Source: DASQPR01 sp035713725
Lineage (GTDB): Bacteria; Actinomycetota; Actinomycetes; Mycobacteriales; Micromonosporaceae
Length of the DNA stretch: 64,000 bases
Assembly: GCA_035713725.1 (NCBI GenBank)
Contig: DASTMZ010000008.1
Location: 8,743-72,742, forward strand
Reading direction: 5' to 3'
Notes under the pieces: generated by a model
What the model saw: only the letters and a program-made list of their open reading frames with translations
Database searches by the model: none
What the model was told of the DNA's origin: nothing
Translations under genes and position numbers: made by a program
In this document: positions 52,901-60,963 of the stretch, one piece after another
How the letters are laid out: every line of letters begins with the position of its first letter
How positions within the stretch are numbered: the stretch's first letter is position 1

Positions 52901-54607
52901 ATGCCGCGTAAATTCCCAACCCCTCGACTCGATAACCCCCAACTCCATTTGCTTGAGCCGGGTCAGGGCACCCGGATGACCCGAGGCGGGACCTTTAGAA
53001 GCCGGGCGATCAGAAGCATTGTCGTTCTCGCGACCCTTACCCTCGCGATGGCCGGATGCAGCTCCATTTCCTCGGGGTCAGGCAACTCCTCGTCCAACAA
53101 CAACAAGGCAGCCAAGGCGGGCGGCACGCTCACCGTCGCGCTTGCGGGCGAGCCGGACGCGCTCGACCCGACCACCGGCCGTACGCTGGTCGGCCGCAGC
53201 GTCTTTACGTCTATTTGCGAGAAGCTCTACGACGTCGACAGCAAGCTCGCGGTCGTGCCGCAGCTCGCGGCATCGTTGCCACAGTTCTCTTCGGACGGAC
53301 TGACCGTCACGATCAAGCTGCGCTCCGGCGTCAAGTTCGCCGACGGCACGCCGATGGATGCCACCGCGGTCAAGACGAGCCTCGACCGTGATATGACATT
53401 GCCCGGCTCCGCGCGCCAGAGCGAACTCACCAGCATCGACAATGTGTCGGTGGCCGACCCGACCACCGTGACCATCAAGCTCAAGCAGCCGTTCACGCCG
53501 TTGACCGCGATCCTGGCCGACCGCGCCGGCATGGTGATGTCGCCGACCGCGCTGCAGTCCGAGGGCGCGAACTTTGGCGAGCACCCGGTCTGCGTCGGCC
53601 CGTTCAAGTTCTCCACTCGCGTCGCGCAGGACCGCATTGAGGTCGTCAAGGACCCGAACTACTACGACGCCAGCAAGGTCCTGCTGGACAAGATCGTTTA
53701 CAAGATCATTGCCGACCCGGAGACCCGGTTCAACAACTTGCAGTCCGGTGACGTCCAGGTGCTCGACACCGTGGCGGCCACCGATGTCGACGCGTTGAAA
53801 GCGGACTCGAAGCTCGAGTTGCTGAGCTCCGACTCGCTCGGCTATCAGGGCATCACGATCAACATCGGAAATGTCGACGGCGTCGGCAAGCCCGGTCGGG
53901 CGCTGCCAGCGAAGTTGGCCAGCCCGATGTCGGCGAACGCTCAGGTGCGCCAGGCGTTCGAGCTGAGCCTCGACCGCGACGCGATCAACAAGGTCGTGTT
54001 CCGCGGTGAGTTCAGCCCGGCTTGTGGACCGATCAGCCCGGCGAGCCCATTCTCCACTCCGGAAGCTCAGGTGTGCCCGAAGCACGACCCGACCGCGGCG
54101 AAGGCGCTGTTGGCCTCGGCCGGCGTTTCGACGCCGGTGAAGGTCAGCATGATCATTGGCAACACGCCGGATGCGGAGCGATTGGGCCAGGCGATTCAGG
54201 CACAGGTGAAGGACGGCGGCTTCGACCTTCAGCTGGTGCCGGTCGAGTTCGCGGCATCGTTGGACCAGACCGACGCCGGTCAGTACCAGCTGTTCCAGAT
54301 CGGTTGGTCGGGCCGCGTCGACCCGGACGGCAACATTGCGAACTTCGTCAGCACGCTCGGCTCGCAGAACAACGACGGCTACACCAACCCGTCCGTTGAC
54401 ACGCTGCTCGAGCAGGCGCGGTCGCAAGCCGATGTGGCCGCGCGCGCGAAGATCTACGGCCAGGTGATCACTCAGCTGCACCAGGACGTACCGATCATCT
54501 ACCTGTACCGGCAGAAGAACTTCACCGGTGTTTCCCGCACGGTCGTGGGGGTTCAGGTGTTCGGCGACGGCCTGCTCCGATTCAAGACCGCGGGCTTCGC
54601 GGCCTGA
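52901..54607 (+). CDS. Peptide ABC importer, substrate-binding lipoprotein (family 5)
   Basis: 568 residues from ATG 52901, which has GGAGG 5 bp upstream. An in-frame ATG at 52976 would give a more typical signal peptide (lipobox AMAGC, Cys28 from that start, Cys53 from the first). The SBP family 5 pattern is GGTLTVALAGEPDALDPTTG, then LRSGVKFADGTPMDATAVKTSLDR, and ending VPIIYLYRQKNFTGVSRTV. It delivers oligo- or dipeptides (or nickel or glycosides in some relatives). Next to a GGT-family enzyme, gamma-glutamyl peptides are a reasonable but unproven ligand. Confidence 0.9.
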   Translation: MPRKFPTPRLDNPQLHLLEPGQGTRMTRGGTFRSRAIRSIVVLATLTLAMAGCSSISSGSGNSSSNNNKAAKAGGTLTVALAGEPDALDPTTGRTLVGRSVFTSICEKLYDVDSKLAVVPQLAASLPQFSSDGLTVTIKLRSGVKFADGTPMDATAVKTSLDRDMTLPGSARQSELTSIDNVSVADPTTVTIKLKQPFTPLTAILADRAGMVMSPTALQSEGANFGEHPVCVGPFKFSTRVAQDRIEVVKDPNYYDASKVLLDKIVYKIIADPETRFNNLQSGDVQVLDTVAATDVDALKADSKLELLSSDSLGYQGITINIGNVDGVGKPGRALPAKLASPMSANAQVRQAFELSLDRDAINKVVFRGEFSPACGPISPASPFSTPEAQVCPKHDPTAAKALLASAGVSTPVKVSMIIGNTPDAERLGQAIQAQVKDGGFDLQLVPVEFAASLDQTDAGQYQLFQIGWSGRVDPDGNIANFVSTLGSQNNDGYTNPSVDTLLEQARSQADVAARAKIYGQVITQLHQDVPIIYLYRQKNFTGVSRTVVGVQVFGDGLLRFKTAGFAA

Positions 54608-54621
54608 TCGCATCGCCGGGG

Positions 54622-54654
54622 TGGTGGTCGCGAGCCCCGGGCTCGCGACCACCA
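54622..54654 (+). terminator. Strong hairpin after the peptide SBP gene
   Basis: Two 16-bp arms, TGGTGGTCGCGAGCCC and GGGCTCGCGACCACCA, separated by one base, so an extended stem of at least 14 bp forms. It lies 15 bp after the SBP stop and before the permease genes, the same arrangement as livK/livH. Confidence 0.8.
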
Positions 54655-54715
54655 TCGGTTAGCTGGCAGATCGGTTAGCTGGCAGATCGGTCGCTGGCAG
54701 ATCGGTCGCTGATAG
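54654..54715. repeat. 15-16 bp intercistronic tandem repeat
   Basis: Four units (16, 16, 15, 15 bp) of ATCGGTTAGCTGGCAG between the hairpin and the ribosome site of the first permease gene. Confidence 0.9.
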
Positions 54716-54754
54716 CACGGCTCGTGAACGAGGTGGGGGTCGGAGAGGAGGCCG

Positions 54755-55711
54755 ATGGGCCGGTACGTGCTGCGTCGCCTCCTCGAGTCGGCGGTCACGT
54801 TCGTTCTTGTGACGATCGTGGTGTTCGTCGGTGTCCGCGCACTGCCCGGCGACCCGGCGCGAGCGCTTGCCGGCGAGGAGAGTGATCCGGCGTCGCTGGC
54901 ACAGATCCGCAAGTCCTTCGGGCTCGACGAGCCGATTCCGCTGCAGTACGTCCACTATGTCGGCAACGCGCTGCACGGCGATCTCGGCCGGTCGTCGCGC
55001 ACCGGGCTGCCGGTTGCTACCACGATTCGCCAGGCGCTGCCGGTCACGTTGCAACTGGCTATCTTCGCCGTTGTCATCGCGGCGCTGATCGGGCTCATCG
55101 CCGGTGTGGTTGCCGCCGTACGCCGGCGCAGCGCGGCCGAGTGGGCGGCGAACAGTGTGGCGTTGCTTGGCCTGTCCGTACCGAGCTTCTGGTTCGGGCT
55201 GATGGCGGTGCTAGTGTTCGCGATCGCGTACCCGATCCTGCCGGCATCCGGCTTCGTGTCGGTGTTCTCCGATCCGTGGCAGAGCTTCCGCCATTTGCTG
55301 ATGCCGGCCGTGGTGCTCGGTTCCGCCCTCGCCGCCGTCATCATGCGGCAGACCAGGTCCGCGATGATCGAGGCGATGAGTACGGACTACATCCGGACCG
55401 CTCGGGCCAAGGGTCTCGGCGGCCGGCAGGTCATCTTCGGGCACGCGTTGCGCAACAGCCTGATCGTGGTCACAACGATCGTCGGTCTGCAGCTTGGCGC
55501 GCTGATCTCCGGTGCCGTGGTCACCGAGCAGATCTTCGTCCTACCCGGTTTCGGCAAGCTCACCATCGACGCCGTGTTCACGCGTGACTACCCGATGATC
55601 CAGGGCGTCGTACTCGTGACCGCGACCGCCTACATCGGCATCAACCTGCTCGTCGATCTGCTGTATAGCGTGATCGACCCGCGTGTCCGGGTGGGCGGTG
55701 CTGCGGTGTGA
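54755..55711 (+). CDS. dppB: Peptide ABC permease, DppB type
   Basis: 318 residues, six membrane helices. N-terminal VLRRLLESAVTFVLVTIVVF, the periplasmic DPARALAGEESDPASLAQIRKSFGLDEP, and the EAA-loop YIRTARAKGLGGRQVIFGHALRNS are all typical of DppB/OppB. The ATG at 54755 has GGAGAGGAGG upstream. It overlaps dppC by 4 bp. Confidence 0.92.
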   Translation: MGRYVLRRLLESAVTFVLVTIVVFVGVRALPGDPARALAGEESDPASLAQIRKSFGLDEPIPLQYVHYVGNALHGDLGRSSRTGLPVATTIRQALPVTLQLAIFAVVIAALIGLIAGVVAAVRRRSAAEWAANSVALLGLSVPSFWFGLMAVLVFAIAYPILPASGFVSVFSDPWQSFRHLLMPAVVLGSALAAVIMRQTRSAMIEAMSTDYIRTARAKGLGGRQVIFGHALRNSLIVVTTIVGLQLGALISGAVVTEQIFVLPGFGKLTIDAVFTRDYPMIQGVVLVTATAYIGINLLVDLLYSVIDPRVRVGGAAV

Positions 55712-56598
55712 CGACCTTCGAACTTGTGACGCTCGACGAGACCGCGGCCCGTCCGCAGGCCCTCGGTGGTCGGCGGGTGCTGCGCCGTCTGAGGCGCAAC
55801 CCACTCGCGCTGGCCGGCCTTATCGTCGTCGTGGTCGCGGTCATCCTGGCGATCTTCGCGAATCAGATCGCACCGTTCGCGCCGGATCACACGAACTTCT
55901 CGGCTGCGCTGACACCGCCGTCTGCGAGGCACTGGTTCGGCACCGACGAGCTCGGTCGCGACCAGCTGTCCCGGGTGTTGTTCGGCCTGCGCGTCTCGCT
56001 GTCGGTCGCGGCGCTGTCGGTGGCGCTGTCGCTGGTCGTCGGCGTGCCACTCGGGCTGGCCGCGGGGTTCTACGGATTCCTCGACCCGCTCGTGTCGCGG
56101 GTCGCGGACACGCTGCTCGCATTCCCGTTCCTCATCCTCGCGGTCGGGCTCGCCGCGATTCTTGGCCCGTCGCTCGGTACGGCAACCATCGCGATCGGCG
56201 TCGGCAACGTACCCGCGATCATCCGCATCACGCGCAGCGAAGCATTGCGTCTGAGAGGCCTGGACTTCGTGGCGGCCGCGGTCGCGGACGGCGCGAGCGA
56301 CTTTGTCGTGCTGCGACGCCACATCCTGCCCAACGCGGTGAACACACTGATCGTGCAGGCAACCGTGGCGGCACCGGCGGCGATCATCGGCGAGGCCGTA
56401 CTGTCGTTCCTCGGTCTCGGCATCCGGCCGCCGAATCCGTCGCTCGGTGTGATGCTCGCCAGCGCGCAACCGTTGTTCCGTGACGGCCCTTGGCTCGCCG
56501 TGCTGCCCGGCATCTGCATCGTTATCGTCACGCTCGGCCTGAATCTGTTGGGCGATGGGCTGCGCGACGCCCTCGATCCGCGGGAGTCGCCGCGATGA
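55708..56598 (+). CDS. dppC: Peptide ABC permease, DppC type
   Basis: 296 residues. RRLRRNPLALAGLIVVVVAV opens the first helix, then the DppC hallmark HWFGTDELGRDQLSRVLFGLRVSL, an EAA loop with DFVAAAVADGASDFVVLRRHILPN and a C-terminal LGLNLLGDGLRDALDPRES. GTG 55708 overlaps the dppB stop. Forms the pore with DppB. Confidence 0.93.
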   Translation: MTTFELVTLDETAARPQALGGRRVLRRLRRNPLALAGLIVVVVAVILAIFANQIAPFAPDHTNFSAALTPPSARHWFGTDELGRDQLSRVLFGLRVSLSVAALSVALSLVVGVPLGLAAGFYGFLDPLVSRVADTLLAFPFLILAVGLAAILGPSLGTATIAIGVGNVPAIIRITRSEALRLRGLDFVAAAVADGASDFVVLRRHILPNAVNTLIVQATVAAPAAIIGEAVLSFLGLGIRPPNPSLGVMLASAQPLFRDGPWLAVLPGICIVIVTLGLNLLGDGLRDALDPRESPR

Positions 56599-57749
56599 CC
56601 GCCGGCAACGGAGTGCCCGAGCAATCGGCTCGAGACTGGACCATCGAGAGCGTGCCGTCCGTGGAGAGCGTGCCGTCCGCGGAAAGCGTGCCGTCCGCGG
56701 AAAGCGTGCCGTCCGTCGGGCGCGTGCCGTCTGTGGAGAGCGTGCCGTCGAGCCTGTCCGGGCGCGAGACATTACTCTCGGTACGGGACCTGTCAGTGCG
56801 GTTCCGGACCGAAGACGGTCCGGTGCTCGCCGTCGACGCGGTGTCCTTCGACGTCGGTCAACGAGAGGTGCTTGCGTTGGTCGGCGAGTCGGGCTGCGGC
56901 AAGAGCGTGACGGCGATGGCGCTCACACGTCTGCTGCCGAGCAACGCCAACATCTCCGGTGCGGTGAAGCTCGGCAGCCGATCGTTGCTCGATCTGTCCG
57001 AGCCGGACCTTCGGGACGTACGCGGTAAAGACATCGCGTACGTCTTCCAGGAGCCGATGACGTCACTGAACCCGGTGCTCACCGTCGGGCGTCAGATCGG
57101 CGAGGTGCTGCGTCGACACCAGCAGATGCGCGGAGCGGCGGTGATTCGTCGGGCTACCGAACTGCTGGACCTGGTCGGGATCCCGCTGCCGGACCGTCGC
57201 GTACGGGAATATCCACACCAGCTGTCCGGCGGCATGCGGCAGCGCGTGATGATCGCGATGGCGGTCGCGTGCCGACCGAAGCTGCTGGTCGCAGACGAGC
57301 CGACCACCGCCCTCGACGTGACCGTACAGGCGGGCATCCTCGACGTCCTGCGTGATCTGCGCGCCGAGATCGGCACGGCGGTGCTGCTCATCACGCACGA
57401 CCTGGGAGTCGTTGCCGACCTCGCGGATCGCGTCGTGGTCATGTACGCCGGCCGCACCATCGAGGAGGCCGGCACCGACGTGTTGTTCGCCCGCCACAGC
57501 CATCCGTACACCCGCGGGCTGCTGGAGGCCGTGCCGAACCCACAGCGACGCGCAGACGGTGGCCTGCGGGAGATCCCTGGTCGCGTGCCGACCATGCGCA
57601 ACTCGCCGGCCGCGTGCACATTCGCGGCACGGTGCGAGTTCGCCGACGAGCAATGCAGTCGCGAACGGCCGGCGTTGCTGCCCGGACCGGCCGGCCATCC
57701 GGTGCGCTGCTTCCATCCGTTGCCGGCGACCGCGGAAGCCCTGACATGA
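56595..57749 (+). CDS. dppD: Peptide ABC ATPase, DppD type, with hexapeptide-repeat N-terminus
   Basis: 384 residues. Residues 18-53 are six ESVPSV-type six-residue units (18-bp DNA repeat) that have no place in the family. The ATPase follows: GESGCGKS Walker A, FQEPMTSLNPVLTVGRQI Q-loop, LSGGMRQRVMIAMAVA signature, LLVADEPTTALDVTVQ Walker B. The C-terminal oligopeptide-transporter domain with CTFAARCEFADEQCSRERP carries the Cys set that in this family can bind an iron-sulfur cluster. It overlaps dppC and dppF by 4 bp each. Confidence 0.92.
   Translation: MTAGNGVPEQSARDWTIESVPSVESVPSAESVPSAESVPSVGRVPSVESVPSSLSGRETLLSVRDLSVRFRTEDGPVLAVDAVSFDVGQREVLALVGESGCGKSVTAMALTRLLPSNANISGAVKLGSRSLLDLSEPDLRDVRGKDIAYVFQEPMTSLNPVLTVGRQIGEVLRRHQQMRGAAVIRRATELLDLVGIPLPDRRVREYPHQLSGGMRQRVMIAMAVACRPKLLVADEPTTALDVTVQAGILDVLRDLRAEIGTAVLLITHDLGVVADLADRVVVMYAGRTIEEAGTDVLFARHSHPYTRGLLEAVPNPQRRADGGLREIPGRVPTMRNSPAACTFAARCEFADEQCSRERPALLPGPAGHPVRCFHPLPATAEALT
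56646..56753 (+). repeat. 18-bp in-frame tandem repeat in dppD
   Basis: Six 18-bp units of GAGAGCGTGCCGTCCGTG encode ESVPSV/ESVPSA/GRVPSV in the N-terminal extension of the ATPase. Confidence 0.92.
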
Positions 57750-57835
57750 GCGGCCGTGACATGAGTGGCACTGACATGAGTGGCCGTGACATGAGTGGCA
57801 CTGACATGAGTGGCACTGACATGAACGGCCGTGAA
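57746..57835 (+). repeat. 15-bp repeat copying the dppD stop/dppF start junction
   Basis: Six exact-length 15-bp units of ATGAGTGGCACTGAC. Each unit carries ATG in the dppF frame and TGA in the dppD frame, so the whole overlapping junction is tandemly copied. Confidence 0.95.
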
Positions 57836-58804
57836 GCGAAGACCGTGCTTGAGGTCGTCGACCTCGTCAAACACTTCGGTCCGGTGCGAGCCGTGGACGG
57901 CGTCAGCCTGACCGTCGCGGAGGGCGAGGTGGTCGGCCTCGTGGGGGAGTCCGGCAGCGGCAAGAGCACGCTCGGCCGCTGCGTGACGCGGCTCGTCCCG
58001 GTCACCGCCGGAGAAGTGCACATCAACGGTACGGACATCTCCCGCCTCAGCCGTCACCGCCTGCGGCCGTTGCGCCGTGACTTCAACATCGTGTTCCAGG
58101 ATCCGGCGTCGTCGTTGAATCCGCGGATGACGGTCGGCGACATCATCTCGGAGCCGTTGCGGCTGCACCGGGTCGGCACGCGCGTGACGCAGGAGCAGCG
58201 CGTCACGGAGCTGCTCGACCAGGTCGGCCTGCAGGCAGAGGTGTCGCGTCGGTATCCCCACGAGCTGTCTGGTGGGCAACGTCAGCGGGTGAGCCTCGCT
58301 CGGGCACTCTCGGCCGGGCCATCGCTGCTGGTGGCCGACGAGCCGACGTCGGCGCTGGACGTCTCGGTGCAGGCCGCCGTGCTGAACCTGATCGGTCGAT
58401 TGCAAGCCGACCTCGGCTTCGCGTGCCTGTTCGTGACGCACGACCTTGCCGCTGTCGAATTTCTCGCACAACGCGTAGCCGTGATGTATCTCGGCGTACT
58501 CGTCGAGGTCGCCGACCGTGAGGCGCTGTTCGCGGCGCCGCGGCATCCGTACACTCAGGCGTTGTTGTCGGCGGCGCCGATTCCGGACCCGGTGGTTCAG
58601 CGCGGCCGTCAGCGGATTGTGCTGTCCGGCGAGGTACCCAGCCCGATCGACCCGCCGTCCGGTTGCCGCTTCCACCCGCGGTGCCCCGTCGCGGTACCGG
58701 AGTGTGCAACCGTTGTTCCGGCCTTGCGCCCGGTCGGACCGTCTGGTGAACTCGTCGCCTGCCACCTTGTGAACGACGACGGGACCGGCCCACGGCTAAC
58801 CTAG
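57746..58804 (+). CDS. dppF: Peptide ABC ATPase, DppF type, with repeated start region
   Basis: 352 residues. Walker A is GESGSGKS, Q-loop FQDPASSLNPRMTVGDII, signature LSGGQRQRVSLARAL, Walker [17 protein letters not shown], and the C-terminal GCRFHPRCPVAVPECATV Cys motif. The first 30 residues are six units MSGRD/MSGTD/MNGRE, each beginning with an in-frame ATG, so translation could begin at 57746, 57761, 57776, 57791, 57806 or 57821. The conserved part begins at about residue 34 (VLEVVDLVKHFG). The first ATG overlaps the dppD stop (ATGA). Confidence 0.92.
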   Translation: MSGRDMSGTDMSGRDMSGTDMSGTDMNGREAKTVLEVVDLVKHFGPVRAVDGVSLTVAEGEVVGLVGESGSGKSTLGRCVTRLVPVTAGEVHINGTDISRLSRHRLRPLRRDFNIVFQDPASSLNPRMTVGDIISEPLRLHRVGTRVTQEQRVTELLDQVGLQAEVSRRYPHELSGGQRQRVSLARALSAGPSLLVADEPTSALDVSVQAAVLNLIGRLQADLGFACLFVTHDLAAVEFLAQRVAVMYLGVLVEVADREALFAAPRHPYTQALLSAAPIPDPVVQRGRQRIVLSGEVPSPIDPPSGCRFHPRCPVAVPECATVVPALRPVGPSGELVACHLVNDDGTGPRLT

Positions 58805-58840
58805 ACGACTGCGGGGTGATCGACCGTGGGCGATCGATGG

Positions 58841-59041
58841 TGTGTGCTGGATCGTGGTGTGTGCTGGATCGTGGTGTTGGCTGGATCGCGGGGTTGAGCT
58901 GGATCGGCTAGCGGGCAGCATCGCAGGCCATGCCGGACAGCCGGGGCTGGCGGGTGTGGGGAACATGGGCCGTGGGTGTATGGGCCGTGGGTATGTGAGC
59001 CGTGGGTATGTGAGCCGTGGGTATATGAGCCGTGGGAAATT
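58841..59041. repeat. Two tandem repeats upstream of the GGT gene
   Basis: Block A is four 17-bp units of TGTGTGCTGGATCGTGG (58841-58908). Block B is five 15-bp units of GAGCCGTGGGTATGTGA phase (58967-59041), ending exactly at the GAGGAG ribosome site. The 252-bp spacer contains no gene. Confidence 0.9.
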
Positions 59042-59056
59042 GAGGAGAGCGAACCG

Positions 59057-60907
59057 ATGAACCCGACCAGACCGCAGCTAGCGGGGACGTTCGGAATGGT
59101 CGCATCGTCGCACTGGTTGGCGTCCGCGGCCGGCATGGCGGAACTTGAGCAGGGCGGCAACGCGTTCGACGCGGTCGTCGCAGCCGGGTTCACCCTTCAG
59201 GTCGTCGAGCCGCATCTGAACGGTCCGGGCGGAGAGGTGCCGATCATCTTCGCGCGGTCCGACGATGACGCGCCGACCGTGCTATGTGGGCAGGGTCCGG
59301 CGCCGAGCGGCGCGACCATCGCGCACTACCGCGACCTCGGCCTCGAGCTGATCCCCGGCGCCGGCCCGCTTGCGGCCGCGGTTCCCGGCGCGGTCGAGGC
59401 GTGGCTCACGTTATTGCGCGATCACGGTACGCGGCGGCTCGCGGACGTACTCGCGTATGCGATCTCGTATGCAGACCGCGGTCATCCACTGCTGCCACGC
59501 GCCGCCGGCGCGATCAACCAGGTCGCGAAGTTGTTCGCGAACGACTGGACGACGTCGGCCGAAGTGTTCCTGGCCGGTGACGCGGCACCCGGCCCCGGCA
59601 CGCTGTTCCGCAATCCTGCGCTAGCCGAGACGTACCGGCGTCTGGTCGCGGCCGAGACAGCGGCGAGCGGCGGTCGCGAGGCGGGCATCGACGCGGCCCG
59701 ACGGGCATGGCGCGAGGGCTTCGTCGCGGAGGCGGTCGACGCGTTCGCCCAACGCCCGTTCCGGCACCCGCACGGCGGGCACCACACCGCCGTGATCGGT
59801 GGCGCCGATCTGGCCGCGTTCACCGCCGAATACGAAGCGACGACGTCGCACCCGTTCAGGGATGTGGTCGTACACAAGACGTCCGGTTGGGGACAAGGCC
59901 CGGTTCTGTTGCAACAGCTCGCGATGCTGGACGGGTACGACGACGCGGCGATAGATCCGAGTACGCCGGACGGCGTGCACGTCGCGGTCGAGGTAACCAA
60001 GCTCTCGTTCGCTGACCGTGACGCGTGGTACGGCGACGCCGTACCGCCGCCTCTGCACGCCTTGCTGGACAAGGGGTATACGGAATCGCGCCGTGCTCTC
60101 GTCGGAGACGACGCGAGCCTCGTACTCCGTCCCGGCGCACCCGACGGACAATCGCCGCGTCTGCCCGCGCTGCTTGCGCACATGCTCAATGCCCCGAACC
60201 CCTCCGAGGCAGCCCCCGATCCGGCGGTCACTGAGCCAGCCGAACGTCCGACGCCCGAGGCTGCGGTCCCGACGCAGGGGACACTCGGCGAGCCGACCGT
60301 GGAGCGCGACGGTATTGCGCGCGGCGACACGTGCCATGTCGACGTCGTCGACCGCTGGGGCAACATCGTGTCCGCGACACCGAGCGGCGGTTGGTTGCAG
60401 AGCTCGCCGGTGATTCCGCCGTTGGGCTTCCCGCTGGGTACGCGTCTGCAGATGTGTTGGCTCGAGGAGGGACTGCCGGCGAGCCTGACGCCTGGCCGGC
60501 GGCCGCGCACCACGCTCAGCCCGACGATGATCTACCGTGACGGGCGGCCAGCGATCGCCTGCGGTACGCCCGGCGGCGACCAACAAGATCAGTGGCAGCT
60601 CGTGTTCCTGTTGTCGCATCTGGTTCGCAGACTGCCGCTCCAGGCCGCCATCGAGGCGCCGAGTTGGCATAGCAACGCGGTGGCAAGCTCCTTCTTCCCA
60701 CGGGACTCGCGGCCCGGCGAACTCGTCATGGAGGGTCGATGGGGCGGTCCCGCCGTGGACGCGCTGCGGCGCCGTGGACACCGTGTGGTCGTCGCGGAGC
60801 CGTGGTCCCTTGGACGCCTGGCCGCCGTGAGCCGAGACCCGGACACCGGCCTGATGCAAGCGGCCGCGGATCCGCGCGGCCGGCAGGCGTACGCCGTCGG
60901 ACGCTAG
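59057..60907 (+). CDS. Gamma-glutamyltransferase-family enzyme
   Basis: 616 residues from ATG 59057 (GAGGAGA upstream). A reading from 58976 would translate the 15-bp repeat as PWVCE units and is rejected. N-terminal Ntn-hydrolase part: ASAAGMAELEQGGNAFDAVVAAGFTLQVVEPHLNGPGGE. The predicted autocleavage point is before Thr425 in RGDTCHVDVVDRWGNIVS, where classical GGTs have DTTH. The C-terminal subunit has TLSPTMIYRDGRPAIACGTPGGDQQDQW. No signal peptide is seen, so it is probably cytoplasmic and could process imported gamma-glutamyl peptides or act as an acylase. Confidence 0.9.
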   Translation: MNPTRPQLAGTFGMVASSHWLASAAGMAELEQGGNAFDAVVAAGFTLQVVEPHLNGPGGEVPIIFARSDDDAPTVLCGQGPAPSGATIAHYRDLGLELIPGAGPLAAAVPGAVEAWLTLLRDHGTRRLADVLAYAISYADRGHPLLPRAAGAINQVAKLFANDWTTSAEVFLAGDAAPGPGTLFRNPALAETYRRLVAAETAASGGREAGIDAARRAWREGFVAEAVDAFAQRPFRHPHGGHHTAVIGGADLAAFTAEYEATTSHPFRDVVVHKTSGWGQGPVLLQQLAMLDGYDDAAIDPSTPDGVHVAVEVTKLSFADRDAWYGDAVPPPLHALLDKGYTESRRALVGDDASLVLRPGAPDGQSPRLPALLAHMLNAPNPSEAAPDPAVTEPAERPTPEAAVPTQGTLGEPTVERDGIARGDTCHVDVVDRWGNIVSATPSGGWLQSSPVIPPLGFPLGTRLQMCWLEEGLPASLTPGRRPRTTLSPTMIYRDGRPAIACGTPGGDQQDQWQLVFLLSHLVRRLPLQAAIEAPSWHSNAVASSFFPRDSRPGELVMEGRWGGPAVDALRRRGHRVVVAEPWSLGRLAAVSRDPDTGLMQAAADPRGRQAYAVGR

Positions 60908-60963
60908 CGCTGCGCCCCAAGCCTGCTGAGCGCTGAGCCTTCGGATCGGAACCCGGGAGTGTC

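Noticed and set aside
58976..59056. Longer GGT start giving a PWVCE-repeat N-terminus
   Set aside because: A good ribosome site and the family N-terminus both support ATG 59057; the upstream codons are repeat DNA.
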